A stretch of 64,000 nucleotides of DNA from CAIKZJ01 sp964626015 (GTDB lineage Bacteria; Bacteroidota; Ignavibacteria; Tepidaquicellales; Tepidaquicellaceae), in contig CAZVCC010000007.1 in assembly GCA_964626015.1 (NCBI GenBank), positions 1 through 64,000 of the forward strand. The letters run 5' to 3'. Below the pieces are notes generated by a model, which was not told the origin of the DNA, made no database searches, and saw only the letters and a program-made list of their open reading frames with translations. Made by a program: the position numbers and the translations under genes. The first letter of the stretch is position 1; the number at the start of each line of letters is the position of its first letter. This document shows, piece after piece, positions 34,801 to 45,500 of the stretch.

Positions 34801-36780
34801 TCCTCTGACTGCGCTGGCCCCCGAAAAAGAGCTTTGTGTTACGCTCCTTCCTCCGTTATCAGAATAGAATAATCCTAATGAATTGCTAGTTGGCTGAATT
34901 TTACCACTGCTTTGCCCGACAATCATGAGAATTCTGTTCGCTCCACCATAAATTATATTGTTACCCGGACCTACCCAATCTGTTGTAACAAACATTAATC
35001 CGTCAGTTATAAACCGGTTGTTATCCGTATAAATGGCAGGTATAGGTGTTACATTATCTGTCCTTGTTATTATTACATCCTGACCTATCTGGCTTCTTTC
35101 ATATATCATTGCTTTACCATCGCTAATATCAGGATTTCCGCCAATAACGTAACTAATTCCCGGATAACCCGGATTGTCCAAACAGCGCGATGCATCTGTC
35201 ATGTATTCACTATACCAGGACGAGTATATTTGTCTTCTGTCGTAATTCAGAGGTGCAAATGAATGACCGTAATTTGAACTCCATCCAAGTACCCAGTCCA
35301 TTATCGGTATTGTGGCAATTTGATTTCCGGAATTGTTTCTTATAAAACTGATATCATGAGCAACTGTCATTGATATTCCGTTTACAATATATTTCCATTC
35401 GGCAGATTCAAAGCTCGTGTAATTCGAATTATCAATTGTAACATTTTCAGATTTAAAAGCTCCGGCTCCTCCGCTCGCATACCAGCAGCTCGGATAGTGT
35501 GGATTTTGCGTAATGTTGTTTAGACCCGTAAATGGAAATGGTTCTATAGTTGTAGAAAGTTGATGGCCGGGTAAATTGTGCCCGGATTCGTTGAAATTAA
35601 AAACTATTTGTGTGTTTGAATTCTCTTGTTGATAAAACCCACCCCATGTTCCCAAATCTCCTGGTATCGTTCCGTAAGATTCTCTTATCGGTCTTCCATA
35701 CCGTCCTGCGATTAAGTGTGTCTCGTCAATCTGTCCATTGGTCGTTTTTCTTGGAAATATTATCGGTGAAAAATGCGTGGTTTTTTGAGCAGGATTTACA
35801 CCCGCATCAAATTCTCCCGTTAAATCATCAAACATAAAATTACCGTTATAAGAGACTCTGGCTATACCGAACTGGGATTGTCCATTGCCATCTAAGGTTC
35901 CATATGTTAAATAAGCGATTCTGTTTGCATCATTTCCCCACAAAACTATCCTTTTTATATGATGTAACACAGTCCCGGAATACAATGATGACCATGTATA
36001 TCCGTTATTCGTACTTACATAAAGTCCTCCTGTTGTTCCGACCCATATATGGCTGCTTCCCTCTTTCATAGCAATACTGGTGATAGTATGAGTATTATCC
36101 GGATAATTTCTCAGCCACTGCCATGTTAAACCCTCGTCTGTGCTTTTATAAAGAAGAGAGTAACCGCTCGGTACGGGGGACCCTCCCGCATACATTGGAT
36201 AGTAATTTCCTTCTTTATTCGGTGAAAAAATTATGCATTCTCCACCAAGTTTTTCATATCCTTCGTTCACGTTATTATTTCCCTTGAAGACTATACCATT
36301 GCCGTCCATCGAATTTGCTAATACCGGAAGCCACGTTGTTCCCCCGTCGGTAGATTTGCGTATATTTTTGTAAGGATATACATAATTAGCTGCATCATCA
36401 ACAGTGTTTCCGCATGCCGCAACAATTATGTTTGGGTTCTCTGGGTGTACTGCAAGCCCCTGTACAGACATTTCCGAAGGAGATAAAGAAACTCCATTCG
36501 CACCAAACTCCCAATAAAAAGTTGATACGTATGTCCAGTTTTCACCGTTATTAGAGCTTCTGTAAATGCCCCCCATGTCGGTTCGGGCGTACAGTATGTA
36601 TTGGTTTAACGGTGGGAAAGTTATGTTTTTATATGGTGCTGGATATATTTCTGTAATCCAGCCCCCTCCTTCAAAGTTCAGGTATCTGAACCTGTCCCGG
36701 ACAGAACCGGCAGAGAAAGATTCGTTTAAAGCGTGAAATATTAAGAAAAGAAAAATAACCGAATAGAGTACCTTTTTCAT
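31852..36780 (-). CDS. Very large secreted protein: BNR propellers, beta-helix, T9SS sorting domain
   Basis: A 1642-residue exported protein with a signal peptide (MKKVLYSVIFLFLIFHALNESFS). Residues about 40-860 are BNR/VPS10-type propeller repeats (STDGGTTWLPV, STDEGLTWQWL, STNNGYTWSSL, STNGGLNWQAT). From about 865 to 1150 there is a right-handed parallel beta-helix (ITIEGGINF-like turns, NNVFNCEGNQDF). Then comes a helical TPR-like part (about 1270-1330), a charged low-complexity region (1434-1523) and a type A sorting domain (LSQNYPNPFNPVTKI, LMIYDVLGREIKTLV, FASGVYFYRIYAG). The N-terminal part resembles xyloglucan/glycosidase-type propellers, so a role in polysaccharide binding or cleavage is possible, but no catalytic residues are identified. 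Start at ATG 36780. Confidence 0.85.
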   Translation of the reverse strand: MKKVLYSVIFLFLIFHALNESFSAGSVRDRFRYLNFEGGGWITEIYPAPYKNITFPPLNQYILYARTDMGGIYRSSNNGENWTYVSTFYWEFGANGVSLSPSEMSVQGLAVHPENPNIIVAACGNTVDDAANYVYPYKNIRKSTDGGTTWLPVLANSMDGNGIVFKGNNNVNEGYEKLGGECIIFSPNKEGNYYPMYAGGSPVPSGYSLLYKSTDEGLTWQWLRNYPDNTHTITSIAMKEGSSHIWVGTTGGLYVSTNNGYTWSSLYSGTVLHHIKRIVLWGNDANRIAYLTYGTLDGNGQSQFGIARVSYNGNFMFDDLTGEFDAGVNPAQKTTHFSPIIFPRKTTNGQIDETHLIAGRYGRPIRESYGTIPGDLGTWGGFYQQENSNTQIVFNFNESGHNLPGHQLSTTIEPFPFTGLNNITQNPHYPSCWYASGGAGAFKSENVTIDNSNYTSFESAEWKYIVNGISMTVAHDISFIRNNSGNQIATIPIMDWVLGWSSNYGHSFAPLNYDRRQIYSSWYSEYMTDASRCLDNPGYPGISYVIGGNPDISDGKAMIYERSQIGQDVIITRTDNVTPIPAIYTDNNRFITDGLMFVTTDWVGPGNNIIYGGANRILMIVGQSSGKIQPTSNSLGLFYSDNGGRSVTQSSFSGASAVRGMTTEGRFSQSLLPAAYNSTLGDRTISQFNITYDKTNHIVYLYLENGGVFKSSNNGETFSLAGFPDYTQVDYLNEGSIKYNNGKLYLAIKGNPSTPPNYRKGGLFVSTNGGLNWQATGGGFVDASQIEVVSERIAVSGRRKINNVEEKFRSLYMSTNSGINWRKLPGLEYSPMSQTIPYIRSLRTRPFPYDNELWIATSGQGVIVYSGFTSGAPIIINDNITINSEYYCNEDIEVASNGSLTIEGGINFYAAKDKKIIVHEGGKLIINNVNFSCIESNEKWDGIEIENSDSSLTIQNSTFNNATLPIKITNEAAYTYNEKIIKNNVFNCEGNQDFAIYAENVFNILVQGNQFNVTGGSGQTVGLEVKINEDYICKSCSPKINIINNSFTDGCASMVLSSYASELTPVYVYGNTFSGNSATYNIIGRMITGTIKNNSFTGTGTDNPVYLQQCTPDMFGNVINGSGTTIILNGHSYPNLSPLRIGNTCYWYGGLNQLYSTNAGNINVIDAGLPYINLGHNQFSKNSDPLYFHIAGALDSTVDTYNATGNAWCNSGDNPVNYLYSSGNPFVMTAFSGNYSCNQLPALQYTGSVIKNMGFGINDTIFTSSFINSYTPPDEILYSQAASYTSGGQYLDAINSYKNLINTHTESQYLNTSLYDIFDCYNGLDTSSNPTYRDNLYSDLKTFLNDKIQSNYYNSEFIDIAYYLMNMCDVNMENYNDALTGFEFIAMFHPDATMRLLASWDHDEVLGLMGQSGSEKEVSTEQFRGQVLADIENAMKNDSAMRVVSRMYKQQNKEIDNTYAGKKKDANVRGEHKLNTRTDNLAKNDNTAKEYDKRQNINLISKEVRENIVQKAEENLRSLRTMNTEEKIKKHKEDILLIAGLTAVTEKKIEATSLPLSYSLSQNYPNPFNPVTKIKYEIPTEGKVKLMIYDVLGREIKTLVNEVKPAGKYIVEFNGSNFASGVYFYRIYAGKYTDVKRMVLVK

Positions 36781-36928
36781 ACATCCCCCTGTATTTTGTA
36801 CTTTGAATTATTAAAGATATTTTAATCAATTGTCGAGACAAATAAATTTCTTAAAAATATTCTTTCTATTTTGGAGATCTTACACACCGATATTATTACC
36901 GGTAACAGCTATTAACACCTTTATATGT

Positions 36929-38983
36929 TTATTTTATTAAATGCATTTTCCTCGTCGTTGAAAAATTACCAGCTGTAAGTCTATAAAAATACACTCCGCT
37001 GCTTAGACCAGCACCATTGAACGTAACACTGTGCGTGCCTGCCAGCATGCGTCCATTCACAAGTGTTTCCACCTCTCTTCCCCGTAAATCATAGACCCTT
37101 ATCACAACATCGCTAACAACTGATAAATGATAACTGATTACTGTTCTTGGGTTGAACGGATTCGGGTAGTTCTGCGATAATGTGTATTTTTCCGTAACAT
37201 TCTCTGTAATGTTTTGTACTCCGACGAATTCAGTTACCGCCCTTCTCCATACACCCTGCTCGCTGGTTCCTGCGTATATATATCCGTTTTTCTCATGAAA
37301 AGATTTGATGTTTTTGTCCAACAATCCTTCATTCTTTGATTCCCAAGTTAGTCCGTAATTGCTGGTTACGTAAATCCCCGCTGAGTCTGTACTAATTAAC
37401 ACATAGCTTCCGTAATTATAAATTGAATTAATTGATGTTTCCGGTAATCCGTTATTTCTTTCAATCCAGTTTAAACCATCGTCGAAGGAAACATAGATCC
37501 CATGGTTTTTCACTCCCGCATAAAGATTTTGCGAATCGCAATATAAATAATCCACTACTGGTAGTCCCGCTGAATCAGGCAGTCCGTTATCGCACTGTAC
37601 CCAGTTTTGTCCATTATTTGTTGTCATTCTTATTCCGTGATATCCGCCGCTATATAATTTATTACCCTTTTTACAAACGGTCGTTGACATAGCAACCCCC
37701 GGAGAAATAAAATCCCAGCTGATACCATTATTTGAGGAAATTGAGATACTTCCCAAGGCGGCTGCATATACTGTATTTCCATCAGCAAAAAATTGATAAA
37801 TAACAGAACCGGAATTTACATTAACCCAGTTATTCCCGAAATCAGTTGAATAATAGGCTCCCCATGAAGGGTTTGGATGCGAAGTTCCAGCTATTAATAC
37901 ATTATTAATTGACGTCGCACAAGTAACCTGTTTATTTGTTAATCCGTTGGATTTAACCGTCCATTCGGTTCCGCCGTTTGTAGAAATACATATTCCTTTA
38001 TTCGGTACTGCAGCAATCAAATTATTTCCGTAAGATGATATATCATTTACAGCATAATTATATAATCCCTTGCTAATCTTTGTCCAAGTGTTTCCGCTGC
38101 TTGTTACCGAAAACACACCTTCTCCTCCTCCCAATCCGGCAAATACTTTCACACCGTTCGACGTTATTGAGTTTACGTTCAGGCTTGAAAGTCCGTTATT
38201 AATTGACACCCAGTTCAGCCCGTGATTTGTGGAACGATATACACCCCCATTTATTACACCCGCATATAAGTTTTCTCCAATCTTTGCAATTTCAATTACA
38301 TCATAATCAGGTATATCGCCTACAATGTCTGTCCATGTCTGACCATTATCGGAGGATTCAAAAATTGTTAATGTTGTTGTAGCGTACATATAACTACCGC
38401 TCTTGCTCAGATGATACGCCCAAAGATTGCAGTCTATCCAATCAATTCCGTAATTTGTTGAACGGAACACACCGTGGCTTGAGGGCTTTGAAACAAATAC
38501 CAAGCTGTCATAAGCTATAATAGAATTAATCATACCGGCAGGAGCATTGTTTAATAGTTCCCAGTTATCTCCTGAATTAGTAGATCTAAATATTGCAGAC
38601 TGTGTTCCCGCGTAAACATAATTTTCCGTAGCAGTTATTAATCCAACATACAGACTTGACATTCCGGAGTTTACCTGCTCCCAGCTAATTCCATAATTCG
38701 TCGAGCGAAAAACACCTCCTCCATATGTGGCTATATAAACCTTATTCCTGGCTATAGCAACCGAAGTTACATTAAAATTTGTAATTCCGTTTTTTAGTAG
38801 AGCCCAGTCAGTTCCGCTGTTAGAAGAGTAAAATAATCCGCCTCCAGTTGCTGCGAATAAATTGCTTCCATCTGATGCGATTTTCTTTATGCTTGCTCCA
38901 TCTATTCCCGTGTTAACCGGTACCCATTGGGCACTTGCATTGGTTGTTATCAAAAATATTAGAATAAGGAGAACCTGTTTCAT
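36929..38983 (-). CDS. Secreted BNR/YCF48-repeat protein with T9SS sorting domain
   Basis: A 684-residue exported protein with a signal peptide (MKQVLLILIFLITTNASAQ). More than ten propeller repeats of the form S-T/S-N-x-G-x-x-W are visible (SSNSGTDWALL, STNYGISWEQV, STNSGDNWELL, SSDNGQTWTDI, STNHGLNWVSI). It ends in a type A sorting domain from about residue 600 (LSQNYPNPFNPRTVI, VYDLRGREVETLV, SSGVYFYRLTAG). It is upstream of the larger gene at 31852, separated by 148 bp, and both are likely type IX cargo. The ligand is unknown. Confidence 0.88.
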   Translation of the reverse strand: MKQVLLILIFLITTNASAQWVPVNTGIDGASIKKIASDGSNLFAATGGGLFYSSNSGTDWALLKNGITNFNVTSVAIARNKVYIATYGGGVFRSTNYGISWEQVNSGMSSLYVGLITATENYVYAGTQSAIFRSTNSGDNWELLNNAPAGMINSIIAYDSLVFVSKPSSHGVFRSTNYGIDWIDCNLWAYHLSKSGSYMYATTTLTIFESSDNGQTWTDIVGDIPDYDVIEIAKIGENLYAGVINGGVYRSTNHGLNWVSINNGLSSLNVNSITSNGVKVFAGLGGGEGVFSVTSSGNTWTKISKGLYNYAVNDISSYGNNLIAAVPNKGICISTNGGTEWTVKSNGLTNKQVTCATSINNVLIAGTSHPNPSWGAYYSTDFGNNWVNVNSGSVIYQFFADGNTVYAAALGSISISSNNGISWDFISPGVAMSTTVCKKGNKLYSGGYHGIRMTTNNGQNWVQCDNGLPDSAGLPVVDYLYCDSQNLYAGVKNHGIYVSFDDGLNWIERNNGLPETSINSIYNYGSYVLISTDSAGIYVTSNYGLTWESKNEGLLDKNIKSFHEKNGYIYAGTSEQGVWRRAVTEFVGVQNITENVTEKYTLSQNYPNPFNPRTVISYHLSVVSDVVIRVYDLRGREVETLVNGRMLAGTHSVTFNGAGLSSGVYFYRLTAGNFSTTRKMHLIK

Positions 38984-39328
38984 ATTTAACTCCTTAATTG
39001 ATTTATAAAATAGACCTTGAAGGCATTTTTTGTTGAATTGCCGCGGAAAAATTCTGTGAATTGTTTAATAAACATATACAACATAATTTTAAAATTATGT
39101 TTCATATTATAAACAATGTCGCTTGATGTGGTGTAATAAACCATTAAAGATTATCACCCTAATAATACAAATTTATATAACATTTATCCCTACTTTTGTT
39201 TTTCTCCCAAAATCGGTAGGTAAACTTTATATATCATTATGTAAAAATATATCTTTATTCGATATTAAACAAGTGAAATCTTAGTTTGTCGATTTCTGAT
39301 TAAGAAATATAATATATTCTACGTCTTT
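38984..39328. other. Intergenic stretch with a 22-bp perfect palindrome
   Basis: AT-rich DNA between the stop of the second Lon-LamG paralogue and the start of the 684-residue gene. The palindrome at 39080-39101 is the only structure I find. Confidence 0.6.
39080..39101. promoter_or_regulatory. Perfect 22-bp palindrome
   Basis: AACATAATTTT followed directly by its reverse complement AAAATTATGTT. It lies 97 bp upstream of the start of the 684-residue protein gene and about 230 bp after the Lon-LamG operon. It could be an operator for the former or a stem without a loop; there is no T run to make it a terminator. Confidence 0.45.
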
Positions 39329-42300
39329 TCATCTCTTCCATTCTACCTCTTCTTTTACAAACTCAAACGGTTCTATCATTAGCAATGGCAGACCTGATAC
39401 ATTATCATAAGCGAGTTCTTTATCCGTATTCTCAAAGTCCCAGTCTGCAAGCAGCCCCTTTCGACTGTCCGAATATAGTTCGTTAGACAATAGTGGACGA
39501 TTATATATTCTTATGTTGTCTATGTTGTAAGGAACATTCTGGAAAAATCTTGTCGCCCCAAAATAATTTTGTATGCCAAATGATATTCCCATGTAGTTCT
39601 GCGCAATATCCTGAAGGAATATATTCTCAAAATTTCTTACGAGCCGATTGTTTATATAAAAGTACATATCGCTTCTTTCGATGTCGTATGTTATCGTGTA
39701 CCTGTTCCACTCCGAGGGGTGTTCAAATTTATAATATTCAACAACAGAGCTTCCGTTGTAAACATTTAACACCCAAATCCTTATGGTATCAGAAAAACCC
39801 GAATACAAAATATCTAAGCCGGGTCTATTAATGAAAAAAGGCACGGGAATAATATCTTTAAGATTATGTTTTATGAATTTCTCTGCCTTTACATCGCACT
39901 GAAGTGTAAACGAAGACTTCTTTCCGAATAGGTCTTTATTAAGTCTTGAAAATCCGTATGTACTGCTGAAAACTGTATTGCCTGACGTCTCCTGCTGCCC
40001 GCTATTTTCTTGCCCGCTGCCGGTTAAACGCTGAACGCTGTTTTTAAAAGGCTGCGTTGTATCTATTGCTCTCGCAATTCCCCCGTACAATCTCGGCCAG
40101 AAATCATTTGGTGATTGGTCATAGATTCTTTTCGGTGTAGCATCTTCAAAATTGTATCCAGCTAGCAGGTGTTCTTTTCCGAAATCTGTATTGTACCTGT
40201 TTTCAATGAAATCTTTTGAAGAAATTTTCTTGTTGTATATTTTGAATTCATCAAGATAATACTTCAGGTGTAAAGTAAACGTTTCTAAACCGTTTTTATC
40301 ATCCGGCCTTGTCATTCCCCAGAAAATATAATCGTTTATTATTCTTAAAGAATTTTTAGGAAAATACATCAGAGTGTCGGTATCGTTTAAAACAAACGAA
40401 ACAGTCGAATCTGTTAACGAAAAAGCAATAAAATTCCACTCGTTCATGTTTAATCCGGGACCTATTTTAAGTCCTGTTCCTAACAGTTCATTCGATTTAT
40501 TTCCGGTTATGTGTAGAACAAGCCTGTTGTATCCTTCGCAGGAAAGTTGCAGTTTGTTTTTTGAAAGCGGATTGTTGTCTATCTGTATAATGTTTGAATA
40601 AAACGATGAATCTCTCCAGTACGGCTTTATCCAGAAAGATATAGATGTGCCGCTTTTTACAAGGTTAGTGTTAGGCTCGAGCAAAAGGTTGTCATCTTTC
40701 TGTTCAAATTTCATGCAGTATCCATTGTTATATCGCTTTGCTTCACCTTTTAGGTATAAAGTTTTCCGCAGTTTTGTTTCGTTGTTTTCAAAGACCAGTT
40801 CGGCACTTTTCTTTCCTTCCGATTTTGTAGGAACAAACTTTACGTATATTGGCTGTGAGATGTCAGGCGCAATTACGGGCGGTGCTTCGGGCTGTTCATT
40901 CTTATATAAATATGTTATCTGAAACTCGTCCTTATCTTCTCCTTCGATAAATATTTTAAATTCCTCTTTTTCTCTTGCGTTGTTCCAGAATTCCAGAAGC
41001 GGATACCACTGGTCTCCTATCGCAACGTCTCCAAAGTTAATCGTATCCCCGCCATAATAGTCTGCGTTCTTAAATATCCAGCCCGTCTCTTTTTCGGGTC
41101 CGCCTGCTCCGTCAGGCGTGTATATTAAGTACATTTCGCTTTCGGTTTTTGGCAGCGGTTTTATGTCCTTCGGTAAAAAATTCTTAGAAAGAAATACAGT
41201 TGCGATAATTACTAGAGCAAGCAAAGAAACAGCACTTATTATTTTGTGTTTTTCGATGTGTAAGCGAGTGAAGTCATAGAGACTAAGGACTTCTTTTTTT
41301 ACAACGTCATTATTTTCAAAGATCTCACTGATGTTTTCAACACCGATTACATAAATTTCTTTTGTTGGATATTGCCGCCTTAGTTCTTCGCACGCTTTTA
41401 CGGCTTCGTTAAGTTTTTCTTTCGGAACAAAGCAGTACTTTACCCACGAGAAGAATGCTGCTTCTATTTTGTCCTTTATTGATTCACTGCTTACTTTAAG
41501 CACCCTTCCCGTTTCATCAACGGAGCCGGTAAAAGCCGCAGCATTACTTATAGAATACCGTATTCTGTTGTTTGAAAAGGAGAAATAATTGCAGGTGCAT
41601 ATAATCGCCGCACCGAGACCAAGAGAGGAGCCTTTGTACACTCCTTTTATGTTCTGAAAGCGGAGGTTCCTTTTCAGGTGTGTACCCGGCGTTTTTCCCG
41701 AGAGGTTTTTTATTTCTGCGTTTGCGGACATGCTGATTTTCTTGAAGGTTAGTTCAAGTTCGGAATCTTCAAAGTCGGTGATATTCTCAAATTCAACAGG
41801 TTCTTCGGTGTATGATTTTTTTCTACTAGTACTGCACAGGAGGTTTTGTATTATTCCTCCTGAAAATCCAGATTCTTTGCTTTCGTGTTCAACGAGAAGA
41901 ATGTTGATGATGGAGTCTGAGAACGAATTCAATCTTTCGAATTCATTCTTTATTTCTGTCAGGATTTCATAGGCTTTTGTTTCTTTGTAGATTTCAGGAT
42001 TTACGAGAGCGTATTTTAAGGGCTGACCCGTTTTGCCTGTCTTTCCCGGAAAACCGGCAGATGGCAGCTGGTTTAGTTCTTTTGGTTGAACATTTTCATA
42101 AGCAGGGGGAGGATTGTAATAATTTTCCTTATCTTTAAGTATTGAATTAAGTACAGCCAGCCCGTCTTCATATTTACCGATATAAAAATATATTTTCAAA
42201 AGCTGCATATTCAATATATCGATTGCCTTTTCTATTTGTACAAGAATCAGGTCTCCTCCCTTGCTATGCGAAAACTCCTTCCTCGATTCATTAAGTAAAT

Positions 42301-42532
42301 GCTTAGCCGCATTGAGTTTGTCAGGACCGATAAAGTTAATATCGCCTTTAAGGATTACGTCTATAAGATAATAAAGGAAATCTTTAAAAAGCACAAAAGG
42401 CGGAGATGAGTTAAATATCTTTTCGTATTCCATTACAAACGAAAGTATCAGATTTAACTTTTTTCTTCCCGAGGAACTAACCGATAACAAAGCATGTGTC
42501 TTTTTATATGATAAAATTATTTTTCTAATCAT
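39329..42532 (-). CDS. Transmembrane Lon-like (S16) protease with LamG-type ectodomain, paralogue 2
   Basis: A 1067-residue protein without a signal peptide. Residues 1-200 are helical and include a TPR-like unit (LLKIYFYIGKYEDGLAVLNSIL). Residues about 205-405 match the Lon proteolytic domain: INILLVEHES, GGIIQNLLC, then KGSSLGLGAAI (Ser303 in the place of the GPSAG serine), AAFTGSVDETGRVLKVSSESIKDKIEAAF (Lys353 in the place of the GG-I-K lysine) and YCFVPKEKLNEA. No AAA+ module exists. A single transmembrane helix (about 431-449) leads to a choice-of-anchor-D/ASH-like domain (INFGDVAIGDQ, about 480-598) and two LamG-like domains (about 605-795 and 860-1060). It is last in the four-gene operon, 6 bp after its paralogue. 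Confidence 0.75.
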   Translation of the reverse strand: MIRKIILSYKKTHALLSVSSSGRKKLNLILSFVMEYEKIFNSSPPFVLFKDFLYYLIDVILKGDINFIGPDKLNAAKHLLNESRKEFSHSKGGDLILVQIEKAIDILNMQLLKIYFYIGKYEDGLAVLNSILKDKENYYNPPPAYENVQPKELNQLPSAGFPGKTGKTGQPLKYALVNPEIYKETKAYEILTEIKNEFERLNSFSDSIINILLVEHESKESGFSGGIIQNLLCSTSRKKSYTEEPVEFENITDFEDSELELTFKKISMSANAEIKNLSGKTPGTHLKRNLRFQNIKGVYKGSSLGLGAAIICTCNYFSFSNNRIRYSISNAAAFTGSVDETGRVLKVSSESIKDKIEAAFFSWVKYCFVPKEKLNEAVKACEELRRQYPTKEIYVIGVENISEIFENNDVVKKEVLSLYDFTRLHIEKHKIISAVSLLALVIIATVFLSKNFLPKDIKPLPKTESEMYLIYTPDGAGGPEKETGWIFKNADYYGGDTINFGDVAIGDQWYPLLEFWNNAREKEEFKIFIEGEDKDEFQITYLYKNEQPEAPPVIAPDISQPIYVKFVPTKSEGKKSAELVFENNETKLRKTLYLKGEAKRYNNGYCMKFEQKDDNLLLEPNTNLVKSGTSISFWIKPYWRDSSFYSNIIQIDNNPLSKNKLQLSCEGYNRLVLHITGNKSNELLGTGLKIGPGLNMNEWNFIAFSLTDSTVSFVLNDTDTLMYFPKNSLRIINDYIFWGMTRPDDKNGLETFTLHLKYYLDEFKIYNKKISSKDFIENRYNTDFGKEHLLAGYNFEDATPKRIYDQSPNDFWPRLYGGIARAIDTTQPFKNSVQRLTGSGQENSGQQETSGNTVFSSTYGFSRLNKDLFGKKSSFTLQCDVKAEKFIKHNLKDIIPVPFFINRPGLDILYSGFSDTIRIWVLNVYNGSSVVEYYKFEHPSEWNRYTITYDIERSDMYFYINNRLVRNFENIFLQDIAQNYMGISFGIQNYFGATRFFQNVPYNIDNIRIYNRPLLSNELYSDSRKGLLADWDFENTDKELAYDNVSGLPLLMIEPFEFVKEEVEWKR

Positions 42533-42538
42533 AGCGCA

Positions 42539-45500
42539 TCATCTTATGAAATCAACATCTTCTGTTTTTAACTCAAACGGTTCTATCATTAGCAATGGCA
42601 AGCCGGACACATTGTCATAGGCAAGCTCTTTATCCGTGTTTTCAAACGTCCAGTATGCGATAAGCCCATCTTTCGTATCTGAATATATTTCTTCCCCGCT
42701 TATTGCCCTATTAAACAATTTTAGATTATCAATGGCTGAGCCTCCTTTAGAAATAAATCTGGGCGAACCAAAATAATTTATAAGCGCAAACGATATTCCC
42801 ATGTAATTCTTTGTAATGTCCGTCGGGAAAAAATCATTTTTGCTAAATACTTCTTTATTATTTATGTAAAACCTGAATTCATTCTTCTTTGAATCATAGC
42901 TCATCGTGTACCTTGTCCATCCCTTAAAACTACCCGCTGTTATTCCTTTCTTAAACATAAAATCTTCATAGCCATTCAACAAATATAAATAAACAGAATC
43001 ACGACCTGGCCTGAGTGAAATATCCAACGAGGGTTTGTTCGGAAAAAAGGGTTGTAATAAAGATACATCCTCGTGGATAGAATCTAATACAACCTTATAG
43101 TCACACTGGAAAGTGAAAGAAGAACTCATCTGAAAAAGATTTTTATTTAATCTCAGAAAACCTTTTCCATCGGTTTTAAAAACAGTGTTTTTTCCCGTGC
43201 TTGTTTTTACGCTTGTAATTTTCCTTTTGAATGGTTGTTCGGAGTCTATAACCCGCCTGACACCACCGTACAGTCTCGGCCAGAAATCATTTCTACTTGC
43301 GTCGTATACTCTTCTGGGTGTAGCGTCTTCAAAAGTATAATAAACTAAAACATCTTTCTTTCTGTAATCAGGATTTAATCTATTCTGAATTAATTCCTCG
43401 ACAGTTATTACCTTTTTATAAATTTTCAACTCATCCATGTAAAATTTCATGTATATTGGTGCGTCATAATCTCTTCCCCTGTCTGCGGGTCGGTAAATCC
43501 CCGAAAAAATACAATCATCCATTATTCTTAGATAATTCTTCTCAGCAGGATAAACTTCCGCTTTATCATTTAGAACCAGCGTTATTGTTGTGTCGCCAAA
43601 TATAACAGAAAGAAAGTTCCACTGGTTTTTAATCAACTTTAAATCTGATCTTATTGCATAAATCGGAATTTCCCTCGACTTACTCCCGGCAACATCTACT
43701 CCTACTTTTCCGTTACTGTACGAGAATAAATTAAATTTATTGTTTGTTAAAGGATTGTTTTCGTTCGTAAGTATATTACCCCTGACAGTTGTATCAATAT
43801 AATACGGCTTAATCCACATTGATATTGTCATGTTGCTCTGAATAAGGTTTGTGTTCGGTTCAAGCAATAACAGGTCATCCGACTCACCTATGTCTATGCA
43901 GTAACCGTTGTTAAACCTTTTTGAAACACCCTTTAAAAATATCTCCTTTCTATGCTTGGTTTCTTTATTCTCGAATATAAGCGTTGCTCTTTTATCTCCG
44001 TCATCTTTTGTCGGGACAAACTTTACATATAAAATTTGAGATATATCTTCCCGCATGCGTCCCGGTGCATCGGGCTGTTCCTTTTTGTAAAGCCATGTTG
44101 ACTGAAACTCGTCTTTATCTCTTCCTTCAACGAAAACATCGAATTCTTCTGTACCCCTTCCGTTGTTCCAGAATTCTATAACAGGAAACCACTGATCTCC
44201 GATTGCCACATCCCCGAAGTTTATAGTATCCCCGCCGTAATAGTCTGCGTTATTAAATATCCAGCCCGGCTCTCTGTCGGGAGCATATATCAAATACATT
44301 TCTGAATCTGTTTTAGGCAGCGGCTTTCTGTCTTTCGGCAGAAATTTAATGGAAAGAATTAACGTTAACAGCACAAGCATTACAATCAGTGCTGCCGTAC
44401 TTTTAAACTTATTTCTTTCTATTACAGAGCGGGTGTATTCGAACGAGCCCAGCGTTTCTATTTGGACAATTTCGGGATGATTAAAAACTTCTTCAACGGT
44501 TTCGATTCCGATTACCTCAAGTTCTTTTGTTGGATATATTTTCTTTAACTCTTCGCTTGTACTAACCGCATCGTTATAATTTTCTTTTGGGACAACACAG
44601 TATTTCACCCAAGAAAAGAAGGCAGCTTCAACTTTATCTTTAATTGATTCGCCACTTACCTTTAACACCTTTCCGTCTTTGTTGACAACCCCGGTAAACG
44701 CTGCCGCATTGCTTATTTTATATCTTCTTTTGCTGTTAATGTAGTTGAAGTAATTACAGGAGGCTATAATCGTACTTCCAACCCCAAGAGAACTTCCTTT
44801 ATAAATACCTCTTACATTTTGAAACCGAAGAGTTCTTTTTGTTTTTGGCGGCACACTCTTTCCTGAAATGTATTTAATAAGCACGTTTGCCGCTGTGGAA
44901 ATTTCTTTAAGAGTTTCTTGCAGCTCTAAATCATTAAAATCTGTTATGTTGTCAAACTCTATAGGTTCTTCTTTAGACAGGCTGGCCTTCATCGTATTGC
45001 AGATAAGGTTCTGTATCGTTCCCCCTGAAAAGCCTGCGTTTTTGCTGTCATGTTCCACAAGCAGTACATTTATACTTGTATCAGAATAAGAATTCAGCCT
45101 GTTTAACTCACTCTTGATTTCTGTTAGTATTTCGTATGCTTTAGATTCCTTGTATATTTCGGGATTGACGAGCGCATACTTAGCTGTTTTTATGTCTTTT
45201 GTTCTATGTATCTTATTTCTTGGTTTATCCGTCTGTTCTCCGAAGAATGTATCCCTTTGCTCAAGCATATCTTTTAAAACGATTAGACCGTCATCATATT
45301 TTCCCAGATAAAAATAGGATTTAAGCAATTGCATGTTTAGAATGTCTGCCGCTTTATCAATTTGCGTTATTATTACATCACCGTTTTTTGAGTTCAGGTA
45401 TTCATTCCGGGATTTATTTAGTATGTATTTAACCGTGTTTAGTTTTGAAGGGTCTGTATAGCTTATATCGCTCTTTAATATTATATCAAGCAGAATAGAA

